DNA from: an uncultured Paracoccaceae bacterium
Lineage (GTDB): Bacteria; Pseudomonadota; Alphaproteobacteria; Rhodobacterales; Rhodobacteraceae
Assembly: GCA_947493335.1 (NCBI GenBank)
Contig: CANLQO010000001.1
Span: forward strand, 744,001-808,000
DNA length: 64,000 nucleotides
Reading direction: 5' to 3'
Shown: positions 55,816 to 64,000 of the stretch, one piece after another
Numbering within the stretch: the stretch's first letter is position 1
How the letters are laid out: every line of letters starts with the position of its first letter
Translations under genes and position numbers: made by a program
Notes under the pieces: generated by a model
Told to the model about the DNA's origin: nothing
What the model saw: only the letters and a program-made list of their open reading frames with translations
The model's database searches: none

Positions 55816-56301
55816 ATGGACTACAACCGCGCCGCAAAATATTTCCTGCTGATGGACTTCTGGCAGGGGTTCCGTCTGGGGTTCAAACACTTCTTTCGGC
55901 CCAAGGTCACGATCAACTATCCGCATGAAAAGGGACCGCTTTCTCCGCGGTTCCGTGGCGAACACGCGCTGCGCCGTTATCCTAATGGGGAAGAGCGTTG
56001 CATTGCGTGCAAGCTGTGCGAGGCGGTCTGCCCGGCGCAGGCGATTACCATTGATGCCGAGCCGCGTGATGACGGGTCTCGCCGGACCACGCGCTATGAC
56101 ATCGACATGACCAAATGCATCTACTGCGGTTTCTGCCAGGAAGCCTGCCCGGTGGATGCGATTGTCGAGGGGCCGAATTTCGAATTCTCAACCGAGACGC
56201 GGGAAGAGTTGTACTACGACAAGGATAAGCTGCTCGCCAATGGTGAACGTTGGGAAGCGGAGATCGCGCGCAACCTTGAGATGGATGCGCCATACCGATG
56301 A
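55816..56301 (+). CDS. nuoI: NADH-quinone oxidoreductase subunit I
   Basis: A 161-residue ferredoxin-like subunit with two [4Fe-4S] motifs, [12 protein letters not shown] and [12 protein letters not shown], binding clusters N6a and N6b, and an N-terminal amphipathic helix ([18 protein letters not shown]) lying on the membrane. The stop overlaps the following gene by ATGA. Confidence 0.97.
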   Translation: MDYNRAAKYFLLMDFWQGFRLGFKHFFRPKVTINYPHEKGPLSPRFRGEHALRRYPNGEERCIACKLCEAVCPAQAITIDAEPRDDGSRRTTRYDIDMTKCIYCGFCQEACPVDAIVEGPNFEFSTETREELYYDKDKLLANGERWEAEIARNLEMDAPYR

Positions 56302-56696
56302 CCGATCAAAACCCCTTTGAAGCGATGATGAAGATGAGCCAGGAGTGGCTGAAGCAGGTGAATCCTGCCATGGAATCCTTCACGCCCAAAGGCTTTGAAA
56401 ACATGTTCCCGACCATGCCCAAGGACGTCATGGAGACGTTTATGGGCAAGGGCATGAACCCCGAAGGGCTTGATGCCAAGACCCGGTTGCTGCTGACGCT
56501 GATGGGGCTGACGATCATGGGCGCGCAGGCCGAGGCGCAGGTGCGTCTGACCGTGCGCCACGCGGTTGAGGCGGGGGCGACGAAACAGGAAATCGCCGAA
56601 ACGATTGCGCAGGCCGCAATGTTCGGTGGGGTGCCTGCCATGACCAAGGCCATGGAGTTGGCGACCGAAGTACTAGACAAGGATAGCGACGCATGA
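56298..56696 (+). CDS. Carboxymuconolactone decarboxylase/AhpD-like protein inside nuo
   Basis: A 132-residue helical protein with the carboxymuconolactone-decarboxylase pattern '[20 protein letters not shown]', [20 protein letters not shown] and '[17 protein letters not shown]'. The redox CxxC of AhpD-type members is absent; the protein has no cysteine at all. Met-rich N-terminus ([23 protein letters not shown]). Coupled by ATGA to both nuoI and nuoJ. A structural or assembly role is possible; enzymatic function is doubtful. Confidence 0.75.
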   Translation: MTDQNPFEAMMKMSQEWLKQVNPAMESFTPKGFENMFPTMPKDVMETFMGKGMNPEGLDAKTRLLLTLMGLTIMGAQAEAQVRLTVRHAVEAGATKQEIAETIAQAAMFGGVPAMTKAMELATEVLDKDSDA

Positions 56697-57298
56697 CCGT
56701 GTTTGCCTTTACCTTTTACCTTTTTGCGATCTCGACCGTGTTGGGCGGGTTGATGACCGTGATCAGCCGGAACCCGGTGCATTCGGTGCTGTGGCTGATC
56801 CTCGCGTTCCTGTCGTCCGCCGGGTTGTTCGTGACGCTGGGGGCCGAGTTCGTGGCGATGCTGCTTATCATCGTCTACGTGGGCGCGGTCGCGGTGCTGT
56901 TCCTGTTTGTCGTGATGATGCTGGATGTGGATTTCGCTGAGTTGAAGGCGGAGATGTCGAAGTATCTGCCATTGGGCCTGTTGATTGGCGTGGTCATCCT
57001 GATGCAGATGGCGATTGCCTTTGGCACCTGGGGCTTTGCGGATGGGGCAGAGGGCCGGATCGCGGCGCCGACGGGCGATATCGAAAACACCGCAGCACTC
57101 GGGCTGCTGATCTATGACAAATACATCATCCTCTTCCAGCTGGCAGGTCTGATCCTGCTGGTCGCGATGATCGGGGCGATTGTGCTGACGCTGCGCCACC
57201 GTGTGGACATCAAGCGCCAGAACGTCATCGCCCAGATGCACCGCGATCCCGCGACCGCGATGGAGTTGAAGGATGTGAAACCGGGGCAGGGGCTGTGA
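56693..57298 (+). CDS. nuoJ: NADH-quinone oxidoreductase subunit J
   Basis: A 201-residue membrane subunit with five helices. It has [20 protein letters not shown], the pi-bulge helix region [20 protein letters not shown] and the last helix [20 protein letters not shown]. Coupled by ATGA to the preceding gene. It is followed by three hairpins before nuoK. Confidence 0.96.
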   Translation: MTVFAFTFYLFAISTVLGGLMTVISRNPVHSVLWLILAFLSSAGLFVTLGAEFVAMLLIIVYVGAVAVLFLFVVMMLDVDFAELKAEMSKYLPLGLLIGVVILMQMAIAFGTWGFADGAEGRIAAPTGDIENTAALGLLIYDKYIILFQLAGLILLVAMIGAIVLTLRHRVDIKRQNVIAQMHRDPATAMELKDVKPGQGL

Positions 57299-57301
57299 TG
57301 G

Positions 57302-57372
57302 CAAATTTTTTCGAAAAATTTGTCCCAAAATCCTCAACTAGGATTTGCAACCAAACTCTTTCAAAGAGTTTG
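57302..57372. repeat. Three tandem A/T-rich hairpins between nuoJ and nuoK
   Basis: Three inverted repeats in a row: CAAATTTTT-TCG-AAAAATTTG (57302-57322), AAATCCT-CAACT-AGGATTT (57328-57346) and CAAACTCTT-TCA-AAGAGTTTG (57352-57372). They fill most of the 100-base gap, the largest between the late nuo genes. Their style (short A-rich then pyrimidine-rich arm, tiny loop) matches the hairpins in the peptide-transport operon. Confidence 0.75.
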
Positions 57373-57398
57373 TTTCCCAAGATGCAAGGACAGGCGCG

Positions 57399-57704
57399 AT
57401 GATCGGACTTGAACACTACCTCACGGTCGCGGCGGCGTTGTTCGTCATTGGCATCTTCGGCCTGTTCCTGAACCGCAAGAATGTCATCATCCTGTTGATG
57501 AGCATCGAATTGATGCTGCTGGCGGTGAACATCAACTTTGTGGCGTTCTCCAGCTTCCTGAACGATCTGGTCGGACAGGTCTTCACGCTTTTCGTGCTGA
57601 CCGTTGCCGCCGCCGAGGCCGCGATTGGCCTTGCGATCCTTGTCTGTTTCTTCCGCAACCGCGGGACCATCGACGTTGAAGACGTCAACGTGATGAAAGG
57701 CTAG
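57399..57704 (+). CDS. nuoK: NADH-quinone oxidoreductase subunit K
   Basis: A 101-residue, three-helix subunit (MrpC-like) with [20 protein letters not shown], holding the conserved membrane Glu of the proton path, and [20 protein letters not shown] with the second Glu. The start [10 protein letters not shown] gives exactly the family length; AAGGACAGG lies ahead. nuoL follows four bases after the stop. Confidence 0.97.
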   Translation: MIGLEHYLTVAAALFVIGIFGLFLNRKNVIILLMSIELMLLAVNINFVAFSSFLNDLVGQVFTLFVLTVAAAEAAIGLAILVCFFRNRGTIDVEDVNVMKG

Positions 57705-57708
57705 TTTG

Positions 57709-59814
57709 ATGGAAACCATCATCCTCTTTGCCCCGCTGGTGGGTGCGCTGATTGCCGGTTTTGGCTGGAAGATCATTGGTGAGACAGCGGCGCAGTGGGT
57801 CACGACCTCGCTGTTGTTCCTGTCCGCTTTCCTAAGCTGGATCGTCTTCCTGACGTTTGACGGCGTGACCGAGAGCATTCAGATCCTGCGCTGGATCGAA
57901 AGCGGCACGCTCTCCACCGATTGGGCGATCCGTATGGACCGCTTGACGGCGACGATGCTGATCGTGATCACCACCGTCTCGGCGCTCGTGCACCTTTATT
58001 CGTTTGGTTACATGGCTCATGACGACAACTTTGCGGACGGCGTGCAATACAAGGCCCGCTTTTTCGCATACCTGTCGTTCTTCACCTTTGCGATGCTGAT
58101 GCTGGTGACGGCAGACAACCTTGTGCAGATGTTCTTTGGCTGGGAAGGGGTGGGCGTCGCGTCTTACCTGCTGATCGGGTTCTACTACAAAAAGCCAAGC
58201 GCAAATGCTGCCGCAATCAAGGCCTTTGTGGTCAACCGGGTCGGTGACTTTGGTTTTGCGCTGGGTATCTTTGGCCTTTTCTATCTGACCGACAGCATCA
58301 AGTTTGACGATATCTTTGCGGCCGCACCGGAACTGGCTGAGACAACGATCAGCTTCATGTGGACGGACTGGAATGCCGCCAACCTGCTGGCGTTCCTGCT
58401 ATTTGTGGGGGCGATGGGCAAATCGGCGCAGCTTTTCCTGCACACTTGGCTGCCCGACGCGATGGAAGGCCCGACACCTGTGTCAGCACTGATCCATGCC
58501 GCGACGATGGTGACGGCGGGTGTTTTCCTTGTTTGCCGGATGTCGCCGCTGATGGAATATGCGCCGACCGCGACCGCGTTTATTGTGTTCCTTGGGGCCA
58601 CGACTGCGTTCTTTGCGGCCACCGTTGGTCTGGTGCAGAACGATATCAAACGCGTGATCGCCTATTCGACCTGTAGCCAACTGGGCTACATGTTCGTGGC
58701 GGCGGGCGTCGGGGTCTACTCAGTCGCGATGTTCCACCTGCTGACACACGCGTTCTTCAAGGCGATGCTGTTCCTTGGCGCGGGGTCGGTGATCCACGGC
58801 ATGCACCACGAACAGGACATGCGGAACTATGGCGGGTTGAAGGACAAGCTGCCCAAGACGTTCTGGGCGATGATGATCGGCACCTTGGCCATTACCGGGG
58901 TTGGTATTCCGCTTTTGTATATTGGCTTTCCAGTCGGTTTTGCAGGATTCGTCAGCAAGGACGCGATCATCGAAAGCGCCTATGCCGCGCACGCAGGCTA
59001 TGCCTTCTGGATGTTGGTGGCGGCTGCTGCGATGACGAGTTTTTACAGCTGGCGACTGATGTTCCTGACGTTCTACGGCACACCGCGCGGCGATGCGCAT
59101 ACACATGAGCACGCCCATGAGAGCCCCAATGTAATGCTGGTGCCGCTGGCCGTGCTGGCGATTGGCGCGATCTTCAGTGGCATGGTGTTCTACAAGCCCT
59201 ACTTTGGTTCGGATGAAAGCGTCGGTAAGTTTTTTGGCGCCATTGAAGTCAAAGAAGAGCATGCACAAGGCTACGGTATCCCCTTTGTGGCGCCCGCCTT
59301 TGCCGCAGGCGAAGAAAGTGATGGCGATGATCATGGCAAGGCTGCTTGGCCCGAAACACCGGGCAAGGGCGCGATCTTCAAGCATCCTGACAACCACGTG
59401 CTGCACGAGGCGCATCTGGTGCCCAAGTGGGTGAAACTCAGCCCGTTCATCGCGATGCTCGCTGGCTTTGCATTGGCCTATCAGATGTATATCCGCAGGC
59501 CCGATTGGCCCGCGAAACTGGCCGAAAACCAGCGCCCGCTTTATAACTTCTTGCTGAACAAATGGTACTTTGATGAGCTTTACGACGTGGTGTTCGTCAA
59601 ACCTGCGGTCGCCATCGGCAATTTGCTGTGGAAGCGCGGAGATCAGGGCACGATTGATGGCGGTATCAACGGTGTCGCGATGGGGATCATCCCCTTCTTC
59701 ACCAAGCTCGCGGGGCGTGCGCAGTCCGGTTACCTCTTCACTTATGCATTTGCGATGGTTCTGGGGATCGCGGTGCTGATCACCTGGGTCTCTCTCACCG
59801 GAGGGTACAAGTAA
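57709..59814 (+). CDS. nuoL: NADH-quinone oxidoreductase subunit L
   Basis: A 701-residue antiporter-like proton-pumping subunit with about 16 helices and the lateral helix. It has the N-terminal [39 protein letters not shown] (pump Glu), [20 protein letters not shown] with the key Lys, and [16 protein letters not shown] hydrophilic loop near residues 460-560 is His/Glu-rich ([18 protein letters not shown]). The ATG is preceded by AAAGG. Confidence 0.97.
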   Translation: METIILFAPLVGALIAGFGWKIIGETAAQWVTTSLLFLSAFLSWIVFLTFDGVTESIQILRWIESGTLSTDWAIRMDRLTATMLIVITTVSALVHLYSFGYMAHDDNFADGVQYKARFFAYLSFFTFAMLMLVTADNLVQMFFGWEGVGVASYLLIGFYYKKPSANAAAIKAFVVNRVGDFGFALGIFGLFYLTDSIKFDDIFAAAPELAETTISFMWTDWNAANLLAFLLFVGAMGKSAQLFLHTWLPDAMEGPTPVSALIHAATMVTAGVFLVCRMSPLMEYAPTATAFIVFLGATTAFFAATVGLVQNDIKRVIAYSTCSQLGYMFVAAGVGVYSVAMFHLLTHAFFKAMLFLGAGSVIHGMHHEQDMRNYGGLKDKLPKTFWAMMIGTLAITGVGIPLLYIGFPVGFAGFVSKDAIIESAYAAHAGYAFWMLVAAAAMTSFYSWRLMFLTFYGTPRGDAHTHEHAHESPNVMLVPLAVLAIGAIFSGMVFYKPYFGSDESVGKFFGAIEVKEEHAQGYGIPFVAPAFAAGEESDGDDHGKAAWPETPGKGAIFKHPDNHVLHEAHLVPKWVKLSPFIAMLAGFALAYQMYIRRPDWPAKLAENQRPLYNFLLNKWYFDELYDVVFVKPAVAIGNLLWKRGDQGTIDGGINGVAMGIIPFFTKLAGRAQSGYLFTYAFAMVLGIAVLITWVSLTGGYK

Positions 59815-61355
59815 TGGGCAATCTTCTTTCGCTCACCACCTTTATCCCGCTGCTGGGCGCGGCCATTCTGGCGATTTTCCTGCGTGGCGATGACGAGGCC
59901 GCACAGCGCAATGCCAAGTGGGTGGCTTTGGTCGTCACCGGGGCCACTTTCCTTGTGTCGCTTTTCATCTGGTTTGGATTTGATCCCAGCAACACCGGGT
60001 TCCAGTTCGTAGAAGAGCGCCCGTGGCTTTTGGGTCTGCAATACAAAATGGGTGTGGACGGGATCAGCGTTCTTTTTGTGATGCTGACAACCTTCCTGAT
60101 GCCGCTGGTGATTGCCGCCTGTTGGGATGTGAAGACGCGGGTCAAGGAATACATGATCGCCTTCTTGATCCTTGAGACGCTGATGCTGGGCGTGTTCATG
60201 GCGCTGGATCTGGTGCTGTTCTATTTGTTCTTTGAGGCCGGGTTGATCCCGATGTTCCTGATCATTGGCATCTGGGGCGGCAAGGACCGCATCTATGCCA
60301 GCTTCAAGTTCTTCCTTTATACGTTCCTTGGCTCTGTCCTGATGCTGGTGGCCATGGTGGCGATGTTCACAGATGCGGGCACCACAGACATCCCGGCGTT
60401 GATGAACCACGACTTTGGGTCCGAGACATTCAGCCTGCTGGGCATCCAGATCATCGGTGGCGCACAGACGCTGATGTGGATTGCGTTCTTCGCGAGTTTC
60501 GCCGTCAAGATGCCGATGTGGCCGGTTCACACATGGTTGCCGGATGCGCACGTGCAGGCGCCGACTGCCGGGTCGGTCGTGCTGGCGGCGATCCTGCTGA
60601 AGATGGGCGGCTACGGCTTCCTGCGCTTTAGCTTGCCAATGTTTCCCGTGGGGTCAGAGGTGATGGGACCGCTGGTCCTGTGGTTGTCGGCGATTGCTAT
60701 CGTCTACACCTCGCTTGTCGCGCTGGTGCAGCAGGATATGAAGAAGCTGATTGCCTATTCATCGGTTGCGCACATGGGTTACGTGACCATGGGGATCTTT
60801 GCCGTGAACCAGCAGGGGATCGATGGCGCGATTTTCCAGATGATCAGCCACGGCTTTATCTCTGGCGCGCTCTTCTTGTGTGTCGGCGTGATCTACGACC
60901 GGATGCACACGCGCGAGATTGACGCCTACGGCGGTCTGGTGAACCGGATGCCGGCCTATGCGCTGATCTTCATGTTCTTCACCATGGCGAACGTCGGCCT
61001 GCCGGGCACGTCCGGGTTTATCGGGGAATTCCTGACGCTGATGGGCATCTTCCAGGTCAACACATGGATCGCGGTGATCGCGACCACGGGAGTGATCCTG
61101 TCGGCGGCCTATGCGCTTTGGCTTTATCGGCGGGTCGTCATGGGGGACCTGATCAAGGAAAGCCTCAAGACGATTTCCGACATGACAACGCGCGAGCGGG
61201 CGATCTTTGCGCCGCTGGTGTTCATGACCTTGCTTTTGGGGGTCTACCCTGCACCCGTGCTCGACACTATCGGGCCAAGTGTGCAGGCGCTGATCGGACA
61301 ATATGATATCGCAACGGCGGCCTTTGAGTCTGCCACGCAAGTTGCATCGAACTAA
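59814..61355 (+). CDS. nuoM: NADH-quinone oxidoreductase subunit M
   Basis: A 513-residue antiporter-like subunit with 14 helices: [37 protein letters not shown] (pump Glu), [30 protein letters not shown] and [14 protein letters not shown]. Its ATG overlaps the nuoL TAA by one base (TAATG). Confidence 0.97.
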   Translation: MGNLLSLTTFIPLLGAAILAIFLRGDDEAAQRNAKWVALVVTGATFLVSLFIWFGFDPSNTGFQFVEERPWLLGLQYKMGVDGISVLFVMLTTFLMPLVIAACWDVKTRVKEYMIAFLILETLMLGVFMALDLVLFYLFFEAGLIPMFLIIGIWGGKDRIYASFKFFLYTFLGSVLMLVAMVAMFTDAGTTDIPALMNHDFGSETFSLLGIQIIGGAQTLMWIAFFASFAVKMPMWPVHTWLPDAHVQAPTAGSVVLAAILLKMGGYGFLRFSLPMFPVGSEVMGPLVLWLSAIAIVYTSLVALVQQDMKKLIAYSSVAHMGYVTMGIFAVNQQGIDGAIFQMISHGFISGALFLCVGVIYDRMHTREIDAYGGLVNRMPAYALIFMFFTMANVGLPGTSGFIGEFLTLMGIFQVNTWIAVIATTGVILSAAYALWLYRRVVMGDLIKESLKTISDMTTRERAIFAPLVFMTLLLGVYPAPVLDTIGPSVQALIGQYDIATAAFESATQVASN

Positions 61356-61367
61356 GGATCGGGACTG

Positions 61368-62813
61368 ATGATCTCTGCCGATATTCAAACCGTTCTGCCG
61401 GAAATCCTGCTGTCGCTCTACGCGATGGGGGCGTTGATGGCAGCCGTCTACACGATCAAGGATGGGGCCGCCGCACTGCTGACATGGGTCACGGCAGGGG
61501 TCTTTGTTCTGCTGGCGGTCTGGATCGGGATTAACGGAAGCGGCACCACACAGGCCTTTGGCGGGATGTTCGTCGATGACGCCTTTGCGCGCTTTTCCAA
61601 GATCATCATTCTGATCTCGGCCGCGATTGTCCTGTTGATGTCAGAGGGTTACATGGCCCGCCGCGATCTGTTGCGGTTTGAGTATCCGCTGCTGGTGGCG
61701 CTAGCCGTTGTCGGCATGATGGTCATGGTCAGCGCGGGCGATCTGATGGCGCTATATATGGGATTGGAGCTTCAGTCGTTGTCGCTGTACGTCGTGGCGT
61801 CGCTGCGGCGTGACAGTGCCAAATCGACAGAGGCGGGTCTGAAGTACTTTGTGCTTGGTGCGCTTTCCTCGGGCCTTCTGCTTTATGGTGCCTCACTGAC
61901 CTACGGCTTTGCCGGCACAACGCTGTTCAGCGGCATCATTGATGCGCTGCAAAAGGACGTCTCACTCGGGTTGCTTTTTGGTCTGGTGTTCCTGCTGGCG
62001 GGCTTTGCCTTCAAGGTCAGTGCGGCGCCATTCCACATGTGGACGCCGGACGTCTACGAAGGGTCACCCACGCCCGTCACGGCCTTCTTTGCCACGGCCC
62101 CCAAGGTTGCTGCGATGGCGCTTTTCGCCCGCGTGGTGCATGACGCATTTGGCGGGATCGTGGGCGAGTGGCAGCAGATCGTGGCCTTCCTTGCCGTCGT
62201 CTCTATGTTCTTGGGTGCGATTGCAGCCATTGGCCAGCGCGACATCAAGCGGCTTATGGCCTATTCCTCGATCGCGCATATGGGCTTTGCCCTGATGGGT
62301 CTGGCTGCGGGCACGGCACTGGGTGTGCAGGCGATGCTGATTTATATGGCGATCTATGTGACGATGAATATCGGCACCTTTGCCCTGATCCTGAGCATGG
62401 AAAAGGATGGTCGCCCGGTTACGGATATTCAGGCGCTGCAAAGCTATTCCAAGCGCGACCCGCTGATGGCGCTGGTGATGCTGGTGATGATGTTCAGCCT
62501 TGCGGGCGTGCCGCCGATGCTGGGCTTCTTCGGCAAGTTCTATGTGTTGCGCGCGGCCTATGAGGCGGGTCTTGGCTGGCTGGCCGTGGCAGGCGTGATC
62601 GCGTCGGTGATCGGTGCGTTCTATTATCTGCGCATCGTCTACTACGTCTATTTTGGCGCAGACAAAGACGGAACGGACGCGCGCCCAACGCCGATCCTGT
62701 GGACTGCGGCGGTGGTCACCGCGCTGATTGTGGCGCTGGCCTGGCTGCCCGGCATCAACCTTTTCGGGATTGAGCCTGTGGCGGCAGCGGCTGCGGAAAC
62801 TCTTGTCAACTAG
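61368..62813 (+). CDS. nuoN: NADH-quinone oxidoreductase subunit N
   Basis: A 481-residue antiporter-like subunit with 14 helices: [20 protein letters not shown] (pump Glu), [39 protein letters not shown] with conserved Lys and [15 protein letters not shown]. It is the last nuo gene. birA probably begins inside its last codons. Confidence 0.97.
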   Translation: MISADIQTVLPEILLSLYAMGALMAAVYTIKDGAAALLTWVTAGVFVLLAVWIGINGSGTTQAFGGMFVDDAFARFSKIIILISAAIVLLMSEGYMARRDLLRFEYPLLVALAVVGMMVMVSAGDLMALYMGLELQSLSLYVVASLRRDSAKSTEAGLKYFVLGALSSGLLLYGASLTYGFAGTTLFSGIIDALQKDVSLGLLFGLVFLLAGFAFKVSAAPFHMWTPDVYEGSPTPVTAFFATAPKVAAMALFARVVHDAFGGIVGEWQQIVAFLAVVSMFLGAIAAIGQRDIKRLMAYSSIAHMGFALMGLAAGTALGVQAMLIYMAIYVTMNIGTFALILSMEKDGRPVTDIQALQSYSKRDPLMALVMLVMMFSLAGVPPMLGFFGKFYVLRAAYEAGLGWLAVAGVIASVIGAFYYLRIVYYVYFGADKDGTDARPTPILWTAAVVTALIVALAWLPGINLFGIEPVAAAAAETLVN

Positions 62814-63564
62814 ACCCGACAAACATCCCGAATGGCCGCAAGGCTATCGCTGTCTGGCCTATGAAAAGCTGGACAGCACCATGGCTGAGGCCGCGCGTCT
62901 TGGCCCGAGTATCGACGGCCCGACCTGGATCATGGCGCGGGCACAGACGGACGGACGCGGCCGACGGGGGCGGGTCTGGCAAAGTCGTGAGGGCAACCTT
63001 TTTGCTACTTTGGTGTTTCATCCGTTTTGCACGCCTCAAGTCGCAGCGCAGCGCTCTTTCGTGGCGGCCAATGCCCTATTTGAGACGCTGGCGTTATATG
63101 TCGACCGCAGCAAACTGGCGACGAAATGGCCCAATGATGTGCTGCTGAACGGCGGCAAGATCGCGGGCATCCTGCTTGAAAGCAATGGCAACGGGCCCTT
63201 TGTGGATTGGCTGTCGGTTGGCGTCGGCGTCAACCTGATCGAGACACCGCTGGCAGTACAGGACGCCAAGTTTCCACCGGTGTGCCTGCTGGATGAAAGC
63301 GGCGCGGAGGTATCTGCGTCGGAGTTTCTGGTCTATCTGGCGGGCAACCTGGCGACGCAGGAAGGCAAGCTGGAACGGTTCGGTTTTGACAAGATCCGGA
63401 CCGATTGGCTGAAGAACGCGGCCAAGCTGGGTGAGACGATCACCGCCCTGCAAGGGGCAGAGGTTATTCAGGGCATTTTCGACACCATTGATGCCGATGG
63501 CAATCTGGTACTGATCACGGCCAAAGGACCGCGCACAATCGCGGCAGCGGATGTCTATTTCTAG
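62803..63564 (+). CDS. birA: Biotin--[acetyl-CoA-carboxylase] ligase (BirA), no HTH
   Basis: A roughly 253-residue biotin protein ligase lacking the N-terminal DNA-binding domain, so not a repressor. It has [11 protein letters not shown], the biotin/AMP loop [40 protein letters not shown] and a small C-terminal SH3-like domain ([20 protein letters not shown]). It would biotinylate MccA and acetyl-CoA carboxylase. No in-frame ATG exists before DSTM; I use a TTG (TTGTCAACTAGA) overlapping nuoN by 11 bases, which is a weak choice. Confidence 0.85.
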   Translation: MSTRPDKHPEWPQGYRCLAYEKLDSTMAEAARLGPSIDGPTWIMARAQTDGRGRRGRVWQSREGNLFATLVFHPFCTPQVAAQRSFVAANALFETLALYVDRSKLATKWPNDVLLNGGKIAGILLESNGNGPFVDWLSVGVGVNLIETPLAVQDAKFPPVCLLDESGAEVSASEFLVYLAGNLATQEGKLERFGFDKIRTDWLKNAAKLGETITALQGAEVIQGIFDTIDADGNLVLITAKGPRTIAAADVYF

Positions 63565-63575
63565 GAGGGCTGGTA

Positions 63576-64000
63576 ATGCTACTGGCGATTGATTGCGGCA
63601 ACACCAACACGGTGTTTTCGATCCTTGACGGGACACAGACGATTGCGACGTGGCGCACCTCGACCGAGTGGCAGCGCACCGCAGATCAGTATTACGTCTG
63701 GTTGTCCTCGCTGATGCGGTTTCAAAACCTCGACGTGAATATTGATGAAGTCATCGTCAGTTCCACCGTACCGCGCGTGGTTTTTAACCTGCGGGTGCTG
63801 TCGGATCGTTACTTTAACTGTCGCCCGCTGGTGGTGGGCAAGGCAGACTGCGCATTGCCGGCAGAGCCGCGTGTTGATGCAGGCACTGCCGTGGGCCCGG
63901 ACCGTCTGGTCAACGCGGCCGGTGCCTATGATCGCCATGGAGGCAACCTGATCGTGGTCGATTTCGGCACGGCCACGACCTTCGATGTTGTCGATGATGA
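63576..64000 (+). CDS. coaX: Type III pantothenate kinase, 3' end outside window
   Basis: The first 141 codons of CoaX, which phosphorylates pantothenate in coenzyme A synthesis. The N-terminal phosphate loop AIDCGNTNTVFSI and the later AGTAVGPDRLVNAAGAY and VVDFGTATTFDVV motifs (second phosphate-binding region and catalytic Asp) are present. TAGGAGGG overlaps the birA stop codon as a strong RBS. The gene is cut by the window end. Confidence 0.95.
   Translation, partial: MLLAIDCGNTNTVFSILDGTQTIATWRTSTEWQRTADQYYVWLSSLMRFQNLDVNIDEVIVSSTVPRVVFNLRVLSDRYFNCRPLVVGKADCALPAEPRVDAGTAVGPDRLVNAAGAYDRHGGNLIVVDFGTATTFDVVDD

Overview
The window looks like a chromosomal segment of a marine alphaproteobacterium of the Rhodobacterales (Roseobacter group). 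The evidence is high-GC coding sequence with tight ATGA/TGATG gene overlaps, a complete alphaproteobacterial nuo locus with foreign genes scattered through it, a leucine-degradation (liu) cluster, eukaryotic-type ornithine decarboxylase, a DUF3422 protein, and an interspersed hairpin element ending in AAGTATTTTTGACCAGAAG of a kind I associate with this group. I see no phage, insertion sequence, CRISPR array, rRNA or tRNA.

Layout. 1-2.8 kb: end of a flavin monooxygenase, then an SDR/DUF1304 pair (minus strand) and an isoprenylcysteine methyltransferase-like protein. 2.9-6.1 kb: pntAB transhydrogenase closed by a clear terminator. 6.2-7.7 kb: two paralogous lipoproteins. 7.7-11.1 kb: a pseudouridine synthase, then ornithine decarboxylase preceded by a structured leader with a 29-codon upstream reading frame, then DUF3422. 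11.1-16.9 kb (minus): a five-gene dipeptide/oligopeptide ABC operon (D-F-substrate binder-B-C). 17.1-20.9 kb: ArgE-like deacetylase, FAD amino-acid oxidase-like enzyme and M20D amidohydrolase, which together with the transporter suggest scavenging of peptides or acylated amino acids. 20.9-24.5 kb: a capsule-type glycosyltransferase pair, moaA and a lipoprotein. 24.7-29.3 kb: glmU-glmS-alkD (minus) and gph. 29.3-31.9 kb: a divergent MmgE/PrpD and DegT-aminotransferase pair around a LacI-type palindrome. 32.0-39.9 kb: the leucine catabolic cluster (ivd, two small genes, mccB, mccA, gst, hmgL, liuC) behind a TetR-type palindrome.

40.0-62.8 kb: all fourteen nuo genes (A-N) for respiratory complex I, in canonical order but interrupted by about thirteen other genes: an antisense diguanylate cyclase (A/B), a sulfotransferase (C/D), a lipoprotein and a 40-residue membrane protein (D/E), a helix-hairpin-helix membrane protein whose C-terminal domain is also fused to NuoE (E/F), a block of up to seven small genes (F/G), a lipoprotein (G/H) and a carboxymuconolactone-decarboxylase-like protein (I/J). 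Many overlap their nuo neighbours by 1-4 bases and must be co-translated with them. The window ends with birA and the start of coaX.

The most unusual content is this set of nuo-embedded accessory genes, particularly the four exported proteins that each keep exactly two cysteines, the duplicated DUF3291 and HhH domains, and three kinds of intergenic RNA-like elements: the ornithine decarboxylase leader, the interspersed double-hairpin repeat with compensatory changes, and triple-hairpin spacers inside two operons.
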